NCBI GenBank assembly: GCA_037355855.1
Contig: CM074767.1
Span: 2,170,001 to 2,234,000 of the forward strand
Length of the DNA stretch: 64,000 nt
Direction of reading: 5' to 3'
Origin: Pseudo-nitzschia pungens
Lineage: Eukaryota; Bacillariophyta; Bacillariophyceae; Bacillariales; Bacillariaceae
In this document: positions 30,247 through 40,472 of the stretch, piece by piece
How positions within the stretch are numbered: position 1 is the stretch's first letter
Layout: each line of letters starts with the position of its first letter
The notes under the pieces: model-generated
Databases searched by the model: none
Seen by the model: the letters and a program-made list of their open reading frames with translations, nothing else
Told to the model about the DNA's origin: nothing
Translations under genes and position numbers: made by a program

Positions 30247-32283
30247 TCAATCGTGGTCTCCCAGGCAAACCTCCAAGCTGGAAAACGCGCAGAGCCTCTT
30301 TTGTCGGTGTTGGTGTTGTTCTTGTCGGTGTTCTTGTTGTTGAGTACCGCTCATACTATCATTGCCCTCGCCGAAATCGGCATTGGCATCGGCATCGGCG
30401 GGAGCGGGAACGGGAACCTCCAGGAGCGACCAGCCCAGATCCAGCTCCAAGAATTTCTTGCGGTCGTCGAACCAGTCCTCCGTGCGAAGAACCTTGGAGT
30501 TTCGGTCCCCGGGGTTCTCTCGTCGCTCGGCCCGGACTCGATTCGGATCGAGGCGCTCCTGTATGGAATCCCGTTCCTTCCGGCGCGTGATCTTGTTGGT
30601 GTTTTCCTTGGACAGGAAAAGCATTCTCTTGTTGGCGCTCGCGCTGGCGCTGGCGTTCCCATTGCCATTCGGTTCCGGATTCTTGACATGGTGATTCGTC
30701 TGACCGACGAATTGCAGGCCCCCAAAGAGACCCAGCGGCACCGGTGACTTGGCCCGATCCCGGGATCTGTCATCGTTGTCGCCATCGTTGTCGTCAAGCA
30801 CGAGCAATCGATCCAGTGCCTTCTTTTCGTCTTCCGACAGAACGATCGGAATGACCCCGTCGTCGTCCGGCAGAGCCGCGTCGCACGGGGGTCGGGGAAC
30901 ATCCTCCGGCCTTTGTGGCCTCGCCTTTTTTCGGGAGAGCCGCGAAAGGTTCGCGGATGCCTTGTTCTTTCGCTTGCTGCTGGCCAGCATGAGCGTTGCG
31001 GCCCGCGTCTGTTTGTCGCGCTCGGTGGTCGACGGTGCGGCGACCGGTTCCGCGTCGTTGTCGCGTTTGTTGTTGTTGCTGTTGTCCTCGTTGTTGTCCT
31101 TTTCGTTGTCGTTGTCGTCCCGATCCAATGGAACGCTGGATTCGGGTGGGGGTCCCTGGCCGTGCTGCTGCTGCTGCTGCTGCTTCTTCTTGGTTTCCCG
31201 AACGGCCTTGGGCACGACCTTGAATCGAACCGTTTTCATGGTGATGACGTTGCCACCATCCCTTCCGGTCTTGGCACTGTTGTTTCCGTGTCCATTTCCG
31301 CTTCCGTATCCGTATCCATGTCCGTATCCGTGGCGGTCTCTCGCACGCATGCGGTGCGACAGTTCCACTGAGGCCCGATCGATGATTTCGTTGTCGAGTG
31401 GCCAATAAGTATGCGCTGGATCCCTCCGGGTGAATTCCTTTATTTGATCCAGGGCCTCCGGCACCGACAGCACCGAATGGTTGAGTTCGTGCTTGCGTCC
31501 GAGTGATCGAAGCGCCGAGTACACGTTGGGACGAAAGCGAGTTTCGTTCGGATTCTCGGGGGCATCGGCTCGCTCATGGACGGAGCCATGGTTGGTATTG
31601 ACGGAGCTCGGATCCAGTGTCGTTTTCTCGTTTCCCTCCTCGTCGTCGTCGTCATCGTCATCGTCATCGTCGTCGTAGTTGACATCCGGGTCTTTGGTTT
31701 CCGACCCCATTCCGTTTTCTTCTCTCCCATGTACCAACGATTTGTCCGCCACAAAGCCGGATGTTTCATGATTGGTAATATCGTCATTTTCATTGCCATG
31801 GTATCTGTCATTGCCATTGTTATCGTTATCGTTATCGTTATCGTTATCGCTGTCTCCGTCGCCTTCCCTCGGTTCCGCCCAGAGCGTCGGCTTTCCCTCC
31901 CGGTGCACCTCCGCAACCCACTCGGCCGCGCGTCCGTGGTGTTCGTCTCGGAGTTTTCGCTGCCACGCCTCGCTCACCCTCTCGACCAGGCGGAAGCAAG
32001 CCCCGACTCCCGAAACGTGCAGCTCGACCCCGTAGCGAGAGTCGTCGGGACGGTGCGCGTCGCCCCCGGCGGGATTTTGCGAAGCGTCCTCCCGGAGCGA
32101 CGAGAGCGGATCGCCCGTCGATGGGCCGCTGCCGTTGTCGTTGCCATTGTCGTCGGGTCGGACGGTCCATGCCTGCCGAATCCCCTGCAAAAAGCTTTCT
32201 CGAAGCGCTCGTCGGATCCACGCCCGGATCGTTTTCCGAGCCGAACGCTCCGCTCGATCAACGAGCTCGTCTCTGCCTTTCAT
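30247..32283 (-). CDS. Hypothetical disordered Asp/Asn-rich protein
   Basis: A single 678-residue frame from the ATG at 32283. The N-terminal ~45 residues form a basic amphipathic helix region (RAERSARKTIRAWIRRAL). Residues about 80-140 look folded (HVSGVGACFRLVERV, REGKPTLWAEP). The rest is low complexity: DNDNDND and poly-Asp (DNA about 31640-31680), a GYGHGYGYGSG patch, poly-Gln, and DNDN tracts. A short conserved-looking segment near residues 585-635 (ERLDPNRVRAERR ... TEDWFDDRKKFLELDLGWSL) may be structured. No known domain is recognised. The poly-Asp and Asn tracts come from GAC/AAC trinucleotide repeats and may vary in length between alleles. Other-frame overlaps are shadows of this GC-rich gene. 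Confidence 0.68.
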   Translation of the reverse strand: MKGRDELVDRAERSARKTIRAWIRRALRESFLQGIRQAWTVRPDDNGNDNGSGPSTGDPLSSLREDASQNPAGGDAHRPDDSRYGVELHVSGVGACFRLVERVSEAWQRKLRDEHHGRAAEWVAEVHREGKPTLWAEPREGDGDSDNDNDNDNDNNGNDRYHGNENDDITNHETSGFVADKSLVHGREENGMGSETKDPDVNYDDDDDDDDDDDEEGNEKTTLDPSSVNTNHGSVHERADAPENPNETRFRPNVYSALRSLGRKHELNHSVLSVPEALDQIKEFTRRDPAHTYWPLDNEIIDRASVELSHRMRARDRHGYGHGYGYGSGNGHGNNSAKTGRDGGNVITMKTVRFKVVPKAVRETKKKQQQQQQHGQGPPPESSVPLDRDDNDNEKDNNEDNSNNNKRDNDAEPVAAPSTTERDKQTRAATLMLASSKRKNKASANLSRLSRKKARPQRPEDVPRPPCDAALPDDDGVIPIVLSEDEKKALDRLLVLDDNDGDNDDRSRDRAKSPVPLGLFGGLQFVGQTNHHVKNPEPNGNGNASASASANKRMLFLSKENTNKITRRKERDSIQERLDPNRVRAERRENPGDRNSKVLRTEDWFDDRKKFLELDLGWSLLEVPVPAPADADANADFGEGNDSMSGTQQQEHRQEQHQHRQKRLCAFSSLEVCLGDHD

Positions 32284-33014
32284 GAGTTACGGTACTACTA
32301 TTTGACTCGTGCGGCATTGCCTTTCACGAGTAACTATTCAACTCGTGCAGCATTGTGTCGCGGCTCGTCTTGGTTGGATCAATCATCGACGGAACCTCAA
32401 TGGACCCGGGGTGCAGTAACGGTACCATAATCTTCCCGTACTGTAGAAGAAGCTACGATGGTTGGTGGTTTTGTTGGCAACCGGAAAAAAGAATGTCACG
32501 CTGTCACGCCGCCATGAGATGTTTCGGCGATGGATTTTTTTTGGATGGATGATGGATTTTTTGATTGAGAGATCATTCGAGTCGGAGAAGCGCGAAACTA
32601 TGGTCTTCTTGATCGGATGAGTCGAATAGAAGAAAGGAAGCCAAGCTTTTTCCACGCGCCAACGCAGTCATGCATGAGTCAGTCATGAGTCATGTGATGA
32701 CGATTGATTGATGATTGATTCATTCCTCATTATTCTCCTCGGATCCAAATCCACTGTTTCGAACTCGACTGTCACTGTACGGTAAACTTATGCGACTGAT
32801 GATGGAAGCAGATGATTTTTTTCAATCAAAATCATCGAAATCAATATTACTGTAACGCGTGACTCTCGAGAGCTACCGTATTCTTTCTCCCGTGGCATCA
32901 ACCCGATCGATTCGACCAAGGTCCTTCCTCTACCGGTACCGATCGGTAGCAACCCGGAAAACAACAACTCGGCAGCAACACAAACCCGAAACAGTGCTAT
33001 CCCTGCTCTTCACG
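32284..33014. other. Divergent promoter region
   Basis: Separates the 5' ends of the disordered-protein gene (-) and the HugZ-like gene (+). Contains ACTCGTGCGGCATTG/ACTCGTGCAGCATTG near-repeats (32306-32353), GATTGATTGATGATTGATTC at about 32702, and no gene. Confidence 0.5.
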
Positions 33015-34300
33015 ATGAATTCCGTTCTCGTCAACCTGTGCATCGCCCTCACAGCCCTCGGGTGGGGGAACCCGTCCCACGCGTTCACCAACCCGTCCTT
33101 CGCCGCGGCCCGGGCCGGAAGCGAGAGCAGCGGCAGCGGTTCCTCCCTCTTTCACAAGGCGCCCAGGCACGATGTCAACGGCCAGCAGACCATGGCGGAC
33201 CTGACGCCCGAGCAGCAAGAACGCGTGCGGGCCTTTCTCGAACACCAGCAAAACGTTCCCAAGATCGGCTTTCCCGCCGACGTTCGGTCCCTGATTCAGT
33301 ACAACCACGGATTCGCGGTCATGAGCACCAACAGCAAGTCGTGAGTTCGGACGGGCGCACGGTGTGGCAGAGGCGAGGCCAAGCGCGGCTCGGTGGGTTT
33401 GGTGGCGTTCGAGCCGCGTTTTTTCCTCATTCTGATTCCGATTTCGTTTTTGCTTCGTTTTCTTTTCTTTTGTTTTCTTTTCTTTCGATCGGTTCGTCCC
33501 AATCCACGAATCGGCTGTCTTGTCGTTCCAACAATCCAAACCAAAACCAAACAAACAAACAAACAAACAAACAAACCAAACAATGCAGAAACCCCGGATT
33601 CCCCGGCGGGAGCGTGGTCGGCTTCACCGTCGACGACGAGGGACGGCCCCTGTTCGTCTTTAGCGGAATGTCCAGCCACACGCAGGACGTCCTCGCCGAT
33701 CCCCGCTGCAGCCTGACGGTCGCCGACAAGGGCTTCAAGGGCGCCGCCGACGGCCGGGTCAACCTCATGGGCAGCTGCGCGCTCCTCAAGGACAAGGACG
33801 CCATCGAGGAGGCCCGCCAGCTCTACCTGAAAAAGCACCCCGGCGCCTTCTGGGTCAACTTTGGCGACTTCAACTGGTTCCGGATGGAGGTCGAGGCGAT
33901 TCGCTTCGTGGGCGGATTCGCCCGGGCCGGGTCCGTCACCCCCGAGGAATACAAGGCCGCGTCGCCCGATCCGATCATGGCCTTCGGAGGGCACATCGCC
34001 GACCACATGAACGACGACCACATGGATTCGACCATCGCCATGGTGAAGCACTACATCCCGGGACTGGACGCTTCCGACGACTACGTGCAAAAGGCCGAGA
34101 TCAATCGGGTGGATTCCATGGGCATGGACGTCAAGATCACGAGAAATCCCGAGGACAACGACACCCTTCCCGGCCAGCCGCTGCAGTTCAAGGTCCGGTT
34201 GCCCTTTCCGGAACCCATCACGGAACGGGCCGGCGTCAAGACCGCGATCGTGGACATGACGAGGGCTTCGGCGCCGGCCGCCACCGAGGAAGCCAAATAA
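33015..34300 (+). CDS. Plastid HugZ-like FMN split-barrel / DUF2470 protein
   Basis: Two exons, 33015-33340 and 33589-34300, with a 248-bp intron (GTGAGT...ATGCAG) that splits the Ser codon of NSKS-NPG; about 345 residues. The N-terminus is a signal peptide ending ...NPSHA|FTNPSF, the Phe at +1 typical of diatom plastid import. An FMN-binding split barrel of the pyridoxamine-phosphate-oxidase type follows (STNSKSNPGFPGGSVVGF; LADPRCSLTV). A C-terminal DUF2470 domain (ADHMNDDHMDSTIAMVKHY) follows that. This order is shared by bacterial HugZ haem-degrading proteins and by plant plastid relatives such as glutamyl-tRNA-reductase-binding protein and HOZ. A role in plastid tetrapyrrole metabolism or regulation is likely; whether it degrades haem cannot be told from sequence. 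The acceptor is preceded by a (CAAA)n tract. Confidence 0.88.
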
Positions 34301-34783
34301 GTGCCGTTCGAATATCAATAGTAATAGTATTTGTTTGTTTGTTTCATTCCGCGGTACCCCAAAATTTCGGTTCCTCGGTAATTACGAATGGTGCGCACTG
34401 TATTTTAGGCGTTGCCGTTGTTTTATTCGGCAGCAAGAACAACACAACAACAATAACAACAACAACAACGAATAGATATGACAAACTCTCCACAAAATTT
34501 AAAGTTAGATTTCACAGTTGGTTCTCGTTGTTTCTAATTATGTACGTGCGAGTAACTACCGATATGTCATCGAGACCAAGCTACATGGTCTTGGCGGCAC
34601 CAAACTCCACAATCCTTTCGTGCAGTCCAGAGTCGAAGAGTGCGCGCCGCATCTCCCGTCCACTGCGTTCCCAGCACAACACCCATTTGCCGGCACGAGC
34701 AATACTTCGGTCGTTCCGAGCCGAGAACAGCCGAGCCGAGCCGAGCCGAGCCGAGCCGAGCCGAGCCCCCGATGGCTCCATCG
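34301..34783. other. Convergent intergenic region with GAGCC microsatellite
   Basis: Between the stops of the HugZ-like gene (+) and the M23 gene (-). A (GAGCC)n tract lies at about 34730-34766, immediately 3' of the M23 coding end, and an (AACAAC)n tract at 34438-34470. No gene. Confidence 0.6.
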
Positions 34784-36151
34784 TCACGTGTCCTTTGCAC
34801 CGTCGACGACGACGCCGCTGGCATCGTACCATTCTCCGGCGCGGGGAAGAAAGGCGGTCGCGGGGTCGGGGTCCGAACCGGAGCGATCGCCACCGGTTTC
34901 GCTCTCGCTCCCACCAAACAATACGCGGACCGTAGGGGCGTCGGGTTCCGGGCTCCGAAACGCCGAAAAGTGCAGGTGCGGCTCCGGGCTGAACCCGACG
35001 CCGCCGCTGTATCCGATCACCTGTCCCCGCGTCACCTTTTCCCCGGCCCGGACCAGCGACCGGGATATGTGCACGTATTCCACAAACAGCGGCCCGCCGT
35101 TCCCCCCGGCGTCGTTGTCGTTGCTGTTGTCGTTATCGTTGCGTCGTCCATCTCCATTTGCGTCTGCGTCCGCATCTCCGTCGCCGGCCGACTCGACGGT
35201 CTCGAGTCGGATCAGGATGCTGTTCCACTGAAACAGATTGGTCACGGATATACCGGTCAGGGTGTTGTCGTCGTTGGCTTCCAACACGGTTCCGTCCCCC
35301 ACCGCCAGCAACGGAGTTCCGACCGGACACCGAAAGTCAATGGCGTGCAGGTTTCCCGAGAAAAAATGCGTGAGCTCTCCGTCTTCGCCCTGGGTGCACA
35401 GGAACGACGAAGTTTTAGTTCCTGTTCCTGTTTTTGAATTTGTATTTGTATTGGTTGTGGTGGTGGTTGTTTCGGCGGTACCACTGCCGCCGCCGCCGCC
35501 GCAATCCAGCGGAAATCCGATCCGAAACGGGTGCTCGTCGGACGGATCCGGGTGCCTCCTCCACTCGGACACGTCGCTCTCGATTCTCACGCTCGAAAGG
35601 TCCGCGCCCGGGGGAAGGTCCAGGTAGCACAGGTGGCAAAAGACGCGGGGGGGACACAGCACGATAAAGGTGACGCACGAAAAGGTGTTCCCGTCGTTGT
35701 CGGTCGTCGATCCGGGGGCCAGTTCCTTGCCGTGGCCGCCCACCGCCGCCGTCTCGAAGACCGTTGCGTAGGCGACCACCGTGGTCCGACTCCGGAGGTT
35801 GCAGATCGTCAGCGTGCGATCGTCGGGATCGAGGGCGACGTCCGGAATCCCGTCCGGGCATGGATCGTTGTCGTTGTCGTTGTCGAATTCGTTGTCGTCG
35901 ATCCCAAAATCGTTCGGATCCACGTCTTCCCAACCGATCATCCATTCGGGGCACCTTTCCCCTCTCGAGTTGCCAGCGGAATCGTCGCGGCGCGCAATGT
36001 AGCATCCGGGCCCGGCATCCGCAAAGAAATTCGACTCTGGTTGGATCGGTTTCTTGCTGTTGTGATTATTGTTGTGATTTTTGTTGCTGCTGTTCTTTTT
36101 CTTCGTGTTGTTCTTTCGTTGGCTCTTTTTCCGCCCGGAATTCTTCCCCAT
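34784..36151 (-). CDS. M23 (LytM/lysostaphin-type) metallopeptidase-like protein
   Basis: A single frame of 455 residues from the ATG at 36151. The start follows the first in-frame ATG; the N-terminal ~40 residues are Lys/Asn/Ser-rich with no signal peptide. Residues ~120-220 form a Cys-containing beta-rich region (VFCHLCYLDLPP). The M23 fold is shown by HAIDFRCPVGTPLLAVGDGT near residue 267 (His and Asp as zinc ligands), by YVHISRSLVRAGEKVTRGQV..YSG, and by EPHLHFSAF near residue 390 (HxH, third ligand and catalytic base). A low-complexity insert (DGDADADANGDG...) interrupts the domain. Bacterial M23 enzymes cut Gly-containing peptidoglycan cross-bridges. A diatom lacks a known peptidoglycan wall, so the substrate is unclear. 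All core metal ligands are present, which argues for activity. Confidence 0.85.
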   Translation of the reverse strand: MGKNSGRKKSQRKNNTKKKNSSNKNHNNNHNSKKPIQPESNFFADAGPGCYIARRDDSAGNSRGERCPEWMIGWEDVDPNDFGIDDNEFDNDNDNDPCPDGIPDVALDPDDRTLTICNLRSRTTVVAYATVFETAAVGGHGKELAPGSTTDNDGNTFSCVTFIVLCPPRVFCHLCYLDLPPGADLSSVRIESDVSEWRRHPDPSDEHPFRIGFPLDCGGGGGSGTAETTTTTTNTNTNSKTGTGTKTSSFLCTQGEDGELTHFFSGNLHAIDFRCPVGTPLLAVGDGTVLEANDDNTLTGISVTNLFQWNSILIRLETVESAGDGDADADANGDGRRNDNDNSNDNDAGGNGGPLFVEYVHISRSLVRAGEKVTRGQVIGYSGGVGFSPEPHLHFSAFRSPEPDAPTVRVLFGGSESETGGDRSGSDPDPATAFLPRAGEWYDASGVVVDGAKDT

Positions 36152-37138
36152 TGTTGATTGATTATTTTTTCGAAGGACTGCGTATTGTGGTTTGGTTTCG
36201 TTTCGTTTTGCACCGGTCAATACTTCGAACCACAAATGATGGTCTTGTCCGTCGCGGTGGATTGCATCGAGGCAAGAGGCATGCAATTTAAAGGCCGGGG
36301 AGAAAGTCGAGTCGAGTCGAGTCGAGTCGAGTCGGTTTCGGAAACGAAATGAAGTGATGGGAAGGGAAGGGAAGGGAAGGGACGTGATGGGAAGTAAAGT
36401 GAAGTGAAGCGGAAACCGGAAACTCGACGCTCGAATGAATCCAATTTCGGACTGATTGGTTCGTGGTTTATGGCGATGCTGTACTGGCTGTACGGTGCGC
36501 ACTCGTAAAAAGTGCTTTGTGTGAGGGTCAACGATGTACGGTACAGCGTACGGTAATTACCGTACGTACCAGATACCGTATGGAATATCAGAGCGGTACG
36601 TATGTACCATACGTACGATCCATCACGACCGATGGAGGACGAAGAAGAGGGTGGAAGTCGAAAGTAAAGAGGAGCATCCATGGCTTGTGCTTTTGACCAT
36701 GCGGTAATTTACGGGTATGTTGCAGGTTCTAACTTTCTTGTTGTAGAAGATTGCTGGCAGGAAAACCATCGGGCAAATGTCTTCCATGGTCTTTCGTAAC
36801 ACGGGATCTACTAGTAGTAGTAGTAGCTAGTGCGCGGCAGAGTGTTCTTCGGTGAAGCCGCCAGATTGGATTTCTCTAGTAGTAGTGGTATCAAGATGAA
36901 CGTTGCAAATAACGCTATTATCACTGCCATGTGCTGCTGTGTGGTGATTCCAATCTTCTGTACTATTCGGCACTTGTTAGGTGCGTCTTCGGTACGCATC
37001 CCTTCTCGACAACGCAACGGCACCTCGCTTCGGAGTCCGGTTCGGATCGCGTTTCACGACATTGGCCACGGAATGGCACGGACGGTAACTGCGGGTATCC
37101 CAATACGACGATGTCATCATCGCGCACGATGCGCGCTT
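36152..37138. other. Intergenic region with GAGTC and GGGAA microsatellites
   Basis: No gene. Holds (GAGTC)n at about 36305-36332, GGGAAGGGAAGGGAAGG at about 36360-36382, GTACGGTA motifs at 36535-36615 and a TAGTAG run at about 36812-36828. The promoter of the M23 gene lies at its left end; the right end is the 3' flank of the lumen-type protein gene. Confidence 0.5.
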
Positions 37139-38021
37139 CTAGGATTTCTTCACCGCGACCTCCGACGGATAGTATTCCCTCATGTAGGATTCGCTCCGGG
37201 CCCGCGTGTCCGGATCGAACAGGCGCAGAATGTCGTCGATCAGCGGAACGATCCGCTCCGCCAGCATGCGCCGCACGAACACGCCCTTTTGCGGGTTGTA
37301 CATGGCGAGCGTCAGGGAGGACCGCGGGGACGGGTCCTGCGTGGTTTCCAGGCCGTCGAACTCGACGATGGACGCGAGGGATTCGATCAGGTCTTCCCTG
37401 TATCGATCCATCTGCTTTCGTTTTGCGCCCCTGCCGACGTAGTACGCCAGGTCGTCCAGGCAGTCCCGGATGTGCAGGCCCTTGAGCATGAAGACGTTGG
37501 CGGTGGCGCCCCCGCTGATTCTCTTCGATTCGGCCACCATTACCTTGGACCCCAGCCTCGCTTCCAGATAGAGGGTCTTTTTCTTGTCCTCGTCGTCCTG
37601 CGTTTCGCCGGGCGTCGCTAGTTTTTCCGAGAGGGAACCCGCCCAGGACTGGAGCCTCAGCAGGTTCACGAGGCAGAGCTCCTTTTGCATTCGGTCTTGT
37701 TGCCGATCGAACGAGGGCAGGGCGAGAGCGCTCGCATCCCTCTGGTGTTTTCTCGGATCCAGCAGCACGACGGATGCCAATTGAGGGATCGATGCGAGCG
37801 CGTTTCTGCGGTTTTTCAGGTGTTTCGGATTGTGAAATTGTTGTTGTCGTCGTTGTCGGTTGTGGTTGTGGTTGCTGTTTTAGTTGTTTGCCATCCTTCG
37901 GCATCTGCAAGCAATCCACGTGCGTGTGTTGTTGCCGTGAAAACGAAAGAAGCAGAATGGTCGAAACGAACAAAACGAAAGCGTTTCGTTTTCGGGTGCA
38001 ACGTTGCCACATCCGAGGCAT
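37139..38021 (-). pseudogene. Thylakoid-lumen-type protein with an apparent one-base frameshift
   Basis: Frame 1 starts at the ATG at 38021 (a second ATG lies 3 codons on) and encodes a basic start, a hydrophobic signal segment (NAFVLFVSTILLLSFS) and a Gln/Pro/Thr-rich transit-like part. The continuation is in a different frame, ending at 37139: a twin-arginine thylakoid signal (RRNALASIPQLASVVLLDP, then DASA as cleavage site) followed by ~190 mature, helical residues. This three-part targeting order (ER, plastid, Tat) is standard for diatom lumen proteins, so both halves should belong together. No GT-AG intron with matching phase joins them. Reading four instead of five bases in the T5 run at 37812-37816 would connect the frames. 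It may be a sequencing error, a true pseudogene or an unusual intron. The mature family is not identified; a PsbQ-like helical lumen protein is only a guess. Confidence 0.65.
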
Positions 38022-38954
38022 GGTGTTTGTTTTGCTCTGTCCGCGATACGGATCGTTGTTCGCTGCCCTCCTTATCGCTTGAAGTTCTGTTGACTTCTTT
38101 ATTCTCAAAGACAATAACGGAAATCGGGTGTGGAAATGCGGAATGCTCTCGTCGTCGTTGTCGTCGTCGTAGATTGCCGTGCAATACGGTACAGAGCACG
38201 AGAGAAAGTTGTGGATGAGTTGTTGATGTCGGAGGTCGGATGTCGGCGTTGGTATCCAAGGTGTTTGCCAGTAAGATCTTGCGTATGTTCGTAGGATGCG
38301 CACCAACCTATGACACGTAGGACCTAATGTACGAACTCCATTCCTTGTTGTTCTCCGACAACCGAGTTGATCGGGGAGAGTGATGATGATGCTGTTGTTC
38401 TGTGTCAGTCGCCGGGAACACGATGTTCGTTCATTATTTCATTCCATTCACGCGTGACAGAATAGCAGAGAAGAATCGGATGGATGATGTAATTCGCGAA
38501 TGCGCATCGATCAGATTTGGGGGGGGGGGGCCGTACATAATCGTAAGCTTACTCACCGTAGAACCGAAAAATTCTTGGCAACCGAAACCATAGATCAAAT
38601 CCAAAAACAACGCACACAATATCTTACCTACGGTAGTATTGTACTCGTATTAGTGCGAGTAACAACTGTTGCGCACACTCCACAAGAGTTGGAAGTTTGA
38701 TGCAGGATCACGGAGGTTCTTTCTCTTCGCTCCGGAAATCGCAAATCCGAGAAGTAACTTACCGGTAAGATTAGTGTACAATTACTCGCACGTTCCCATC
38801 GTTTCCAGCGCATGATTTGTTGATACACCGATACAAAGTAACTAGGCGCGAGCGCGTTTCACTGCCCCCATCCGAATCAATCCGACCAACCGAACGAAGC
38901 AACAGCAACGGCAGCAGAAGCCGCAGAATAAGAAGCAGCAACAGCGGCAACGAG
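38022..38954. other. Divergent promoter region
   Basis: Between the lumen-type gene (-) and PP2C gene (+). Contains a G homopolymer of about 10 bases at 38520-38530, GTAAGCTTACTCACCG at about 38546 and TTACCGGTAAGATTAG at 38759-38774. No gene recognised. Confidence 0.5.
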
Positions 38955-40472
38955 ATGTTCTCCTCGGTCTTTCGTTCGCCCACGTTTCGGAGGTCCACGA
39001 CCCTCCTGACGGTAGCCATTTCGGCAAACGCGTGGGTTGCCAACAACGCGTTCGCCATTTCCGCACGCCGCGCCATTGCCCCCGCGACGAGAACGACGCT
39101 GGCGGAAGCAGCTCCGTCGCGGGCCTACGTTTCGTCGTCGTCGTCTTCGAGCGGTACCATTGCCAACGGAAAGAAAGACCCGTCCGAAGAGGACGCCGAA
39201 TACTCGTCGTGCGGCCGTGCCTTTTATCCCCGGGACATTTATTACGACAGCGAAGTCAAGAAACTTCTCGAGGAGCTGAGGGTCCTCAAGCGCGACGAAA
39301 TCGACGTCGACACGGAAACCGAAACCGAAACCGATGCGGAAAGCAAAAGCAAGAGCAAAAACTCCATTGGGTTCCTGAAACGATCGGGAGGAAAACACTC
39401 GGGCACTCTGACGTTGATTGGGTACAAGGGCGGGCCGCTCGAATCCCAGATCAATCAAGATCGAGCGGTGGTTGTCTCGCCGTTCTGGGTGGGAGACGAG
39501 GGAAAGGAAAGCGATAGTGATGGCGATAGTGATGGCGATGGCGATGGCGATGGAGAATGGAACAACTCGAACCGGAACCCGACATCGAGACTGATCGGTT
39601 GCTTCGATGGGCACGCTCGATTGGGCGAAGTCGTCAGCGAATACGTGGTAAAAGAACTCCCGAAACTGTTGGCGTCGAAACTCGGTCAACTCGAGCCCAA
39701 AAGCGGCAACGATCCCGAGGAGATTTCCAGAGCGATCACGGAGACCTTTATCGAATTGGACAAAACGGCGCCGGCAGAAATCTCCGGCGGATGCACGGCG
39801 TCCGTCGTTTTGCAGCGAGGGTCCAAGCTGTACGTTGCCAATGCCGGCGACAGCCGGTCCTTTGTGGTCGTCTACCGCGCCAGCAAGAAAACCGCCGAGG
39901 TGCTTTATATTTCGAGGGAGGACAAACCCAGCCTGCCGGACGAGCGGGAACGGGTCGAAAAGGCCGGCGGCAAGGTGTTTCTGCCACCCGCCGGCACGTC
40001 GAGGGTCTTGTACACCGATCCGGAATCGGGCCTGACCAGTGGCCTGGCGATGTCCCGGTCCATTGGCGACTGGGAGGTCGGAAAACTCGGGGTCATTCCC
40101 GATCCCATCGTAGAGGTCATCGACATTGAGGAAGTGGTGGCGGCACGGACGCATTCCGATCCGGACAGCAACGATAAAGATAAAAACAACGATAACGATG
40201 AGGACAACGACGATGTTTGCATCTTTGCCGTATCGGCGACCGACGGTCTCATGGACTACACGACACCCGAGGGCATTGCCGCCGTGCTGGCGATGAGCAT
40301 GTACGAGAAGGACGGACCGCACCTGCTCACCGCGATGGAACAACTGATTTATCTGGCGGCCGCCGGATGGGAGAGAGCGAAGCGTGGCACGTATCGGGAC
40401 GACATTGCCATTGCCGTGTCGCAAGTGCGGATACCGCCCTCTTTCTTTGCCACTCAAAATAAGAATAGCTAG
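38955..40472 (+). CDS. PP2C-family protein phosphatase with plastid-type signal
   Basis: A single frame of 505 residues from the ATG at 38955, chosen because it starts a signal-like sequence ending ...VANNA|FAISARR, the diatom plastid import pattern. PP2C enzymes are metal-dependent Ser/Thr phosphatases. Motifs in order: INQDRAVV, CFDGH (about 216-220), GGCTASVVL, NAGDSRSFVV (about 295), LAMSRSIGDW, SATDGLMDY (about 424) and YRDDIAIAV (about 480). These supply the expected metal-binding Asp residues. The usual DGHG is DGHA here. Asp/Ser-rich inserts sit at about residues 180-200 and 400-415. The gene has a paralogue about 12 kb away (51079-52671) with the same motif wording, e.g. EDKP.LP. Localisation is inferred from the signal only. 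Confidence 0.9.
   Translation: MFSSVFRSPTFRRSTTLLTVAISANAWVANNAFAISARRAIAPATRTTLAEAAPSRAYVSSSSSSSGTIANGKKDPSEEDAEYSSCGRAFYPRDIYYDSEVKKLLEELRVLKRDEIDVDTETETETDAESKSKSKNSIGFLKRSGGKHSGTLTLIGYKGGPLESQINQDRAVVVSPFWVGDEGKESDSDGDSDGDGDGDGEWNNSNRNPTSRLIGCFDGHARLGEVVSEYVVKELPKLLASKLGQLEPKSGNDPEEISRAITETFIELDKTAPAEISGGCTASVVLQRGSKLYVANAGDSRSFVVVYRASKKTAEVLYISREDKPSLPDERERVEKAGGKVFLPPAGTSRVLYTDPESGLTSGLAMSRSIGDWEVGKLGVIPDPIVEVIDIEEVVAARTHSDPDSNDKDKNNDNDEDNDDVCIFAVSATDGLMDYTTPEGIAAVLAMSMYEKDGPHLLTAMEQLIYLAAAGWERAKRGTYRDDIAIAVSQVRIPPSFFATQNKNS

Noticed and set aside
30749..32430. Several long plus-strand frames opposite the disordered protein
   Set aside because: Antisense of GC-rich trinucleotide repeats; Val/Ser-rich with no domains. 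The minus frame is the longest and begins with ATG, so it was kept, with reduced confidence.
33296..34318. 340-codon minus-strand frame over the HugZ-like gene
   Set aside because: Crosses the intron without splicing logic and is antisense to a clear conserved domain.
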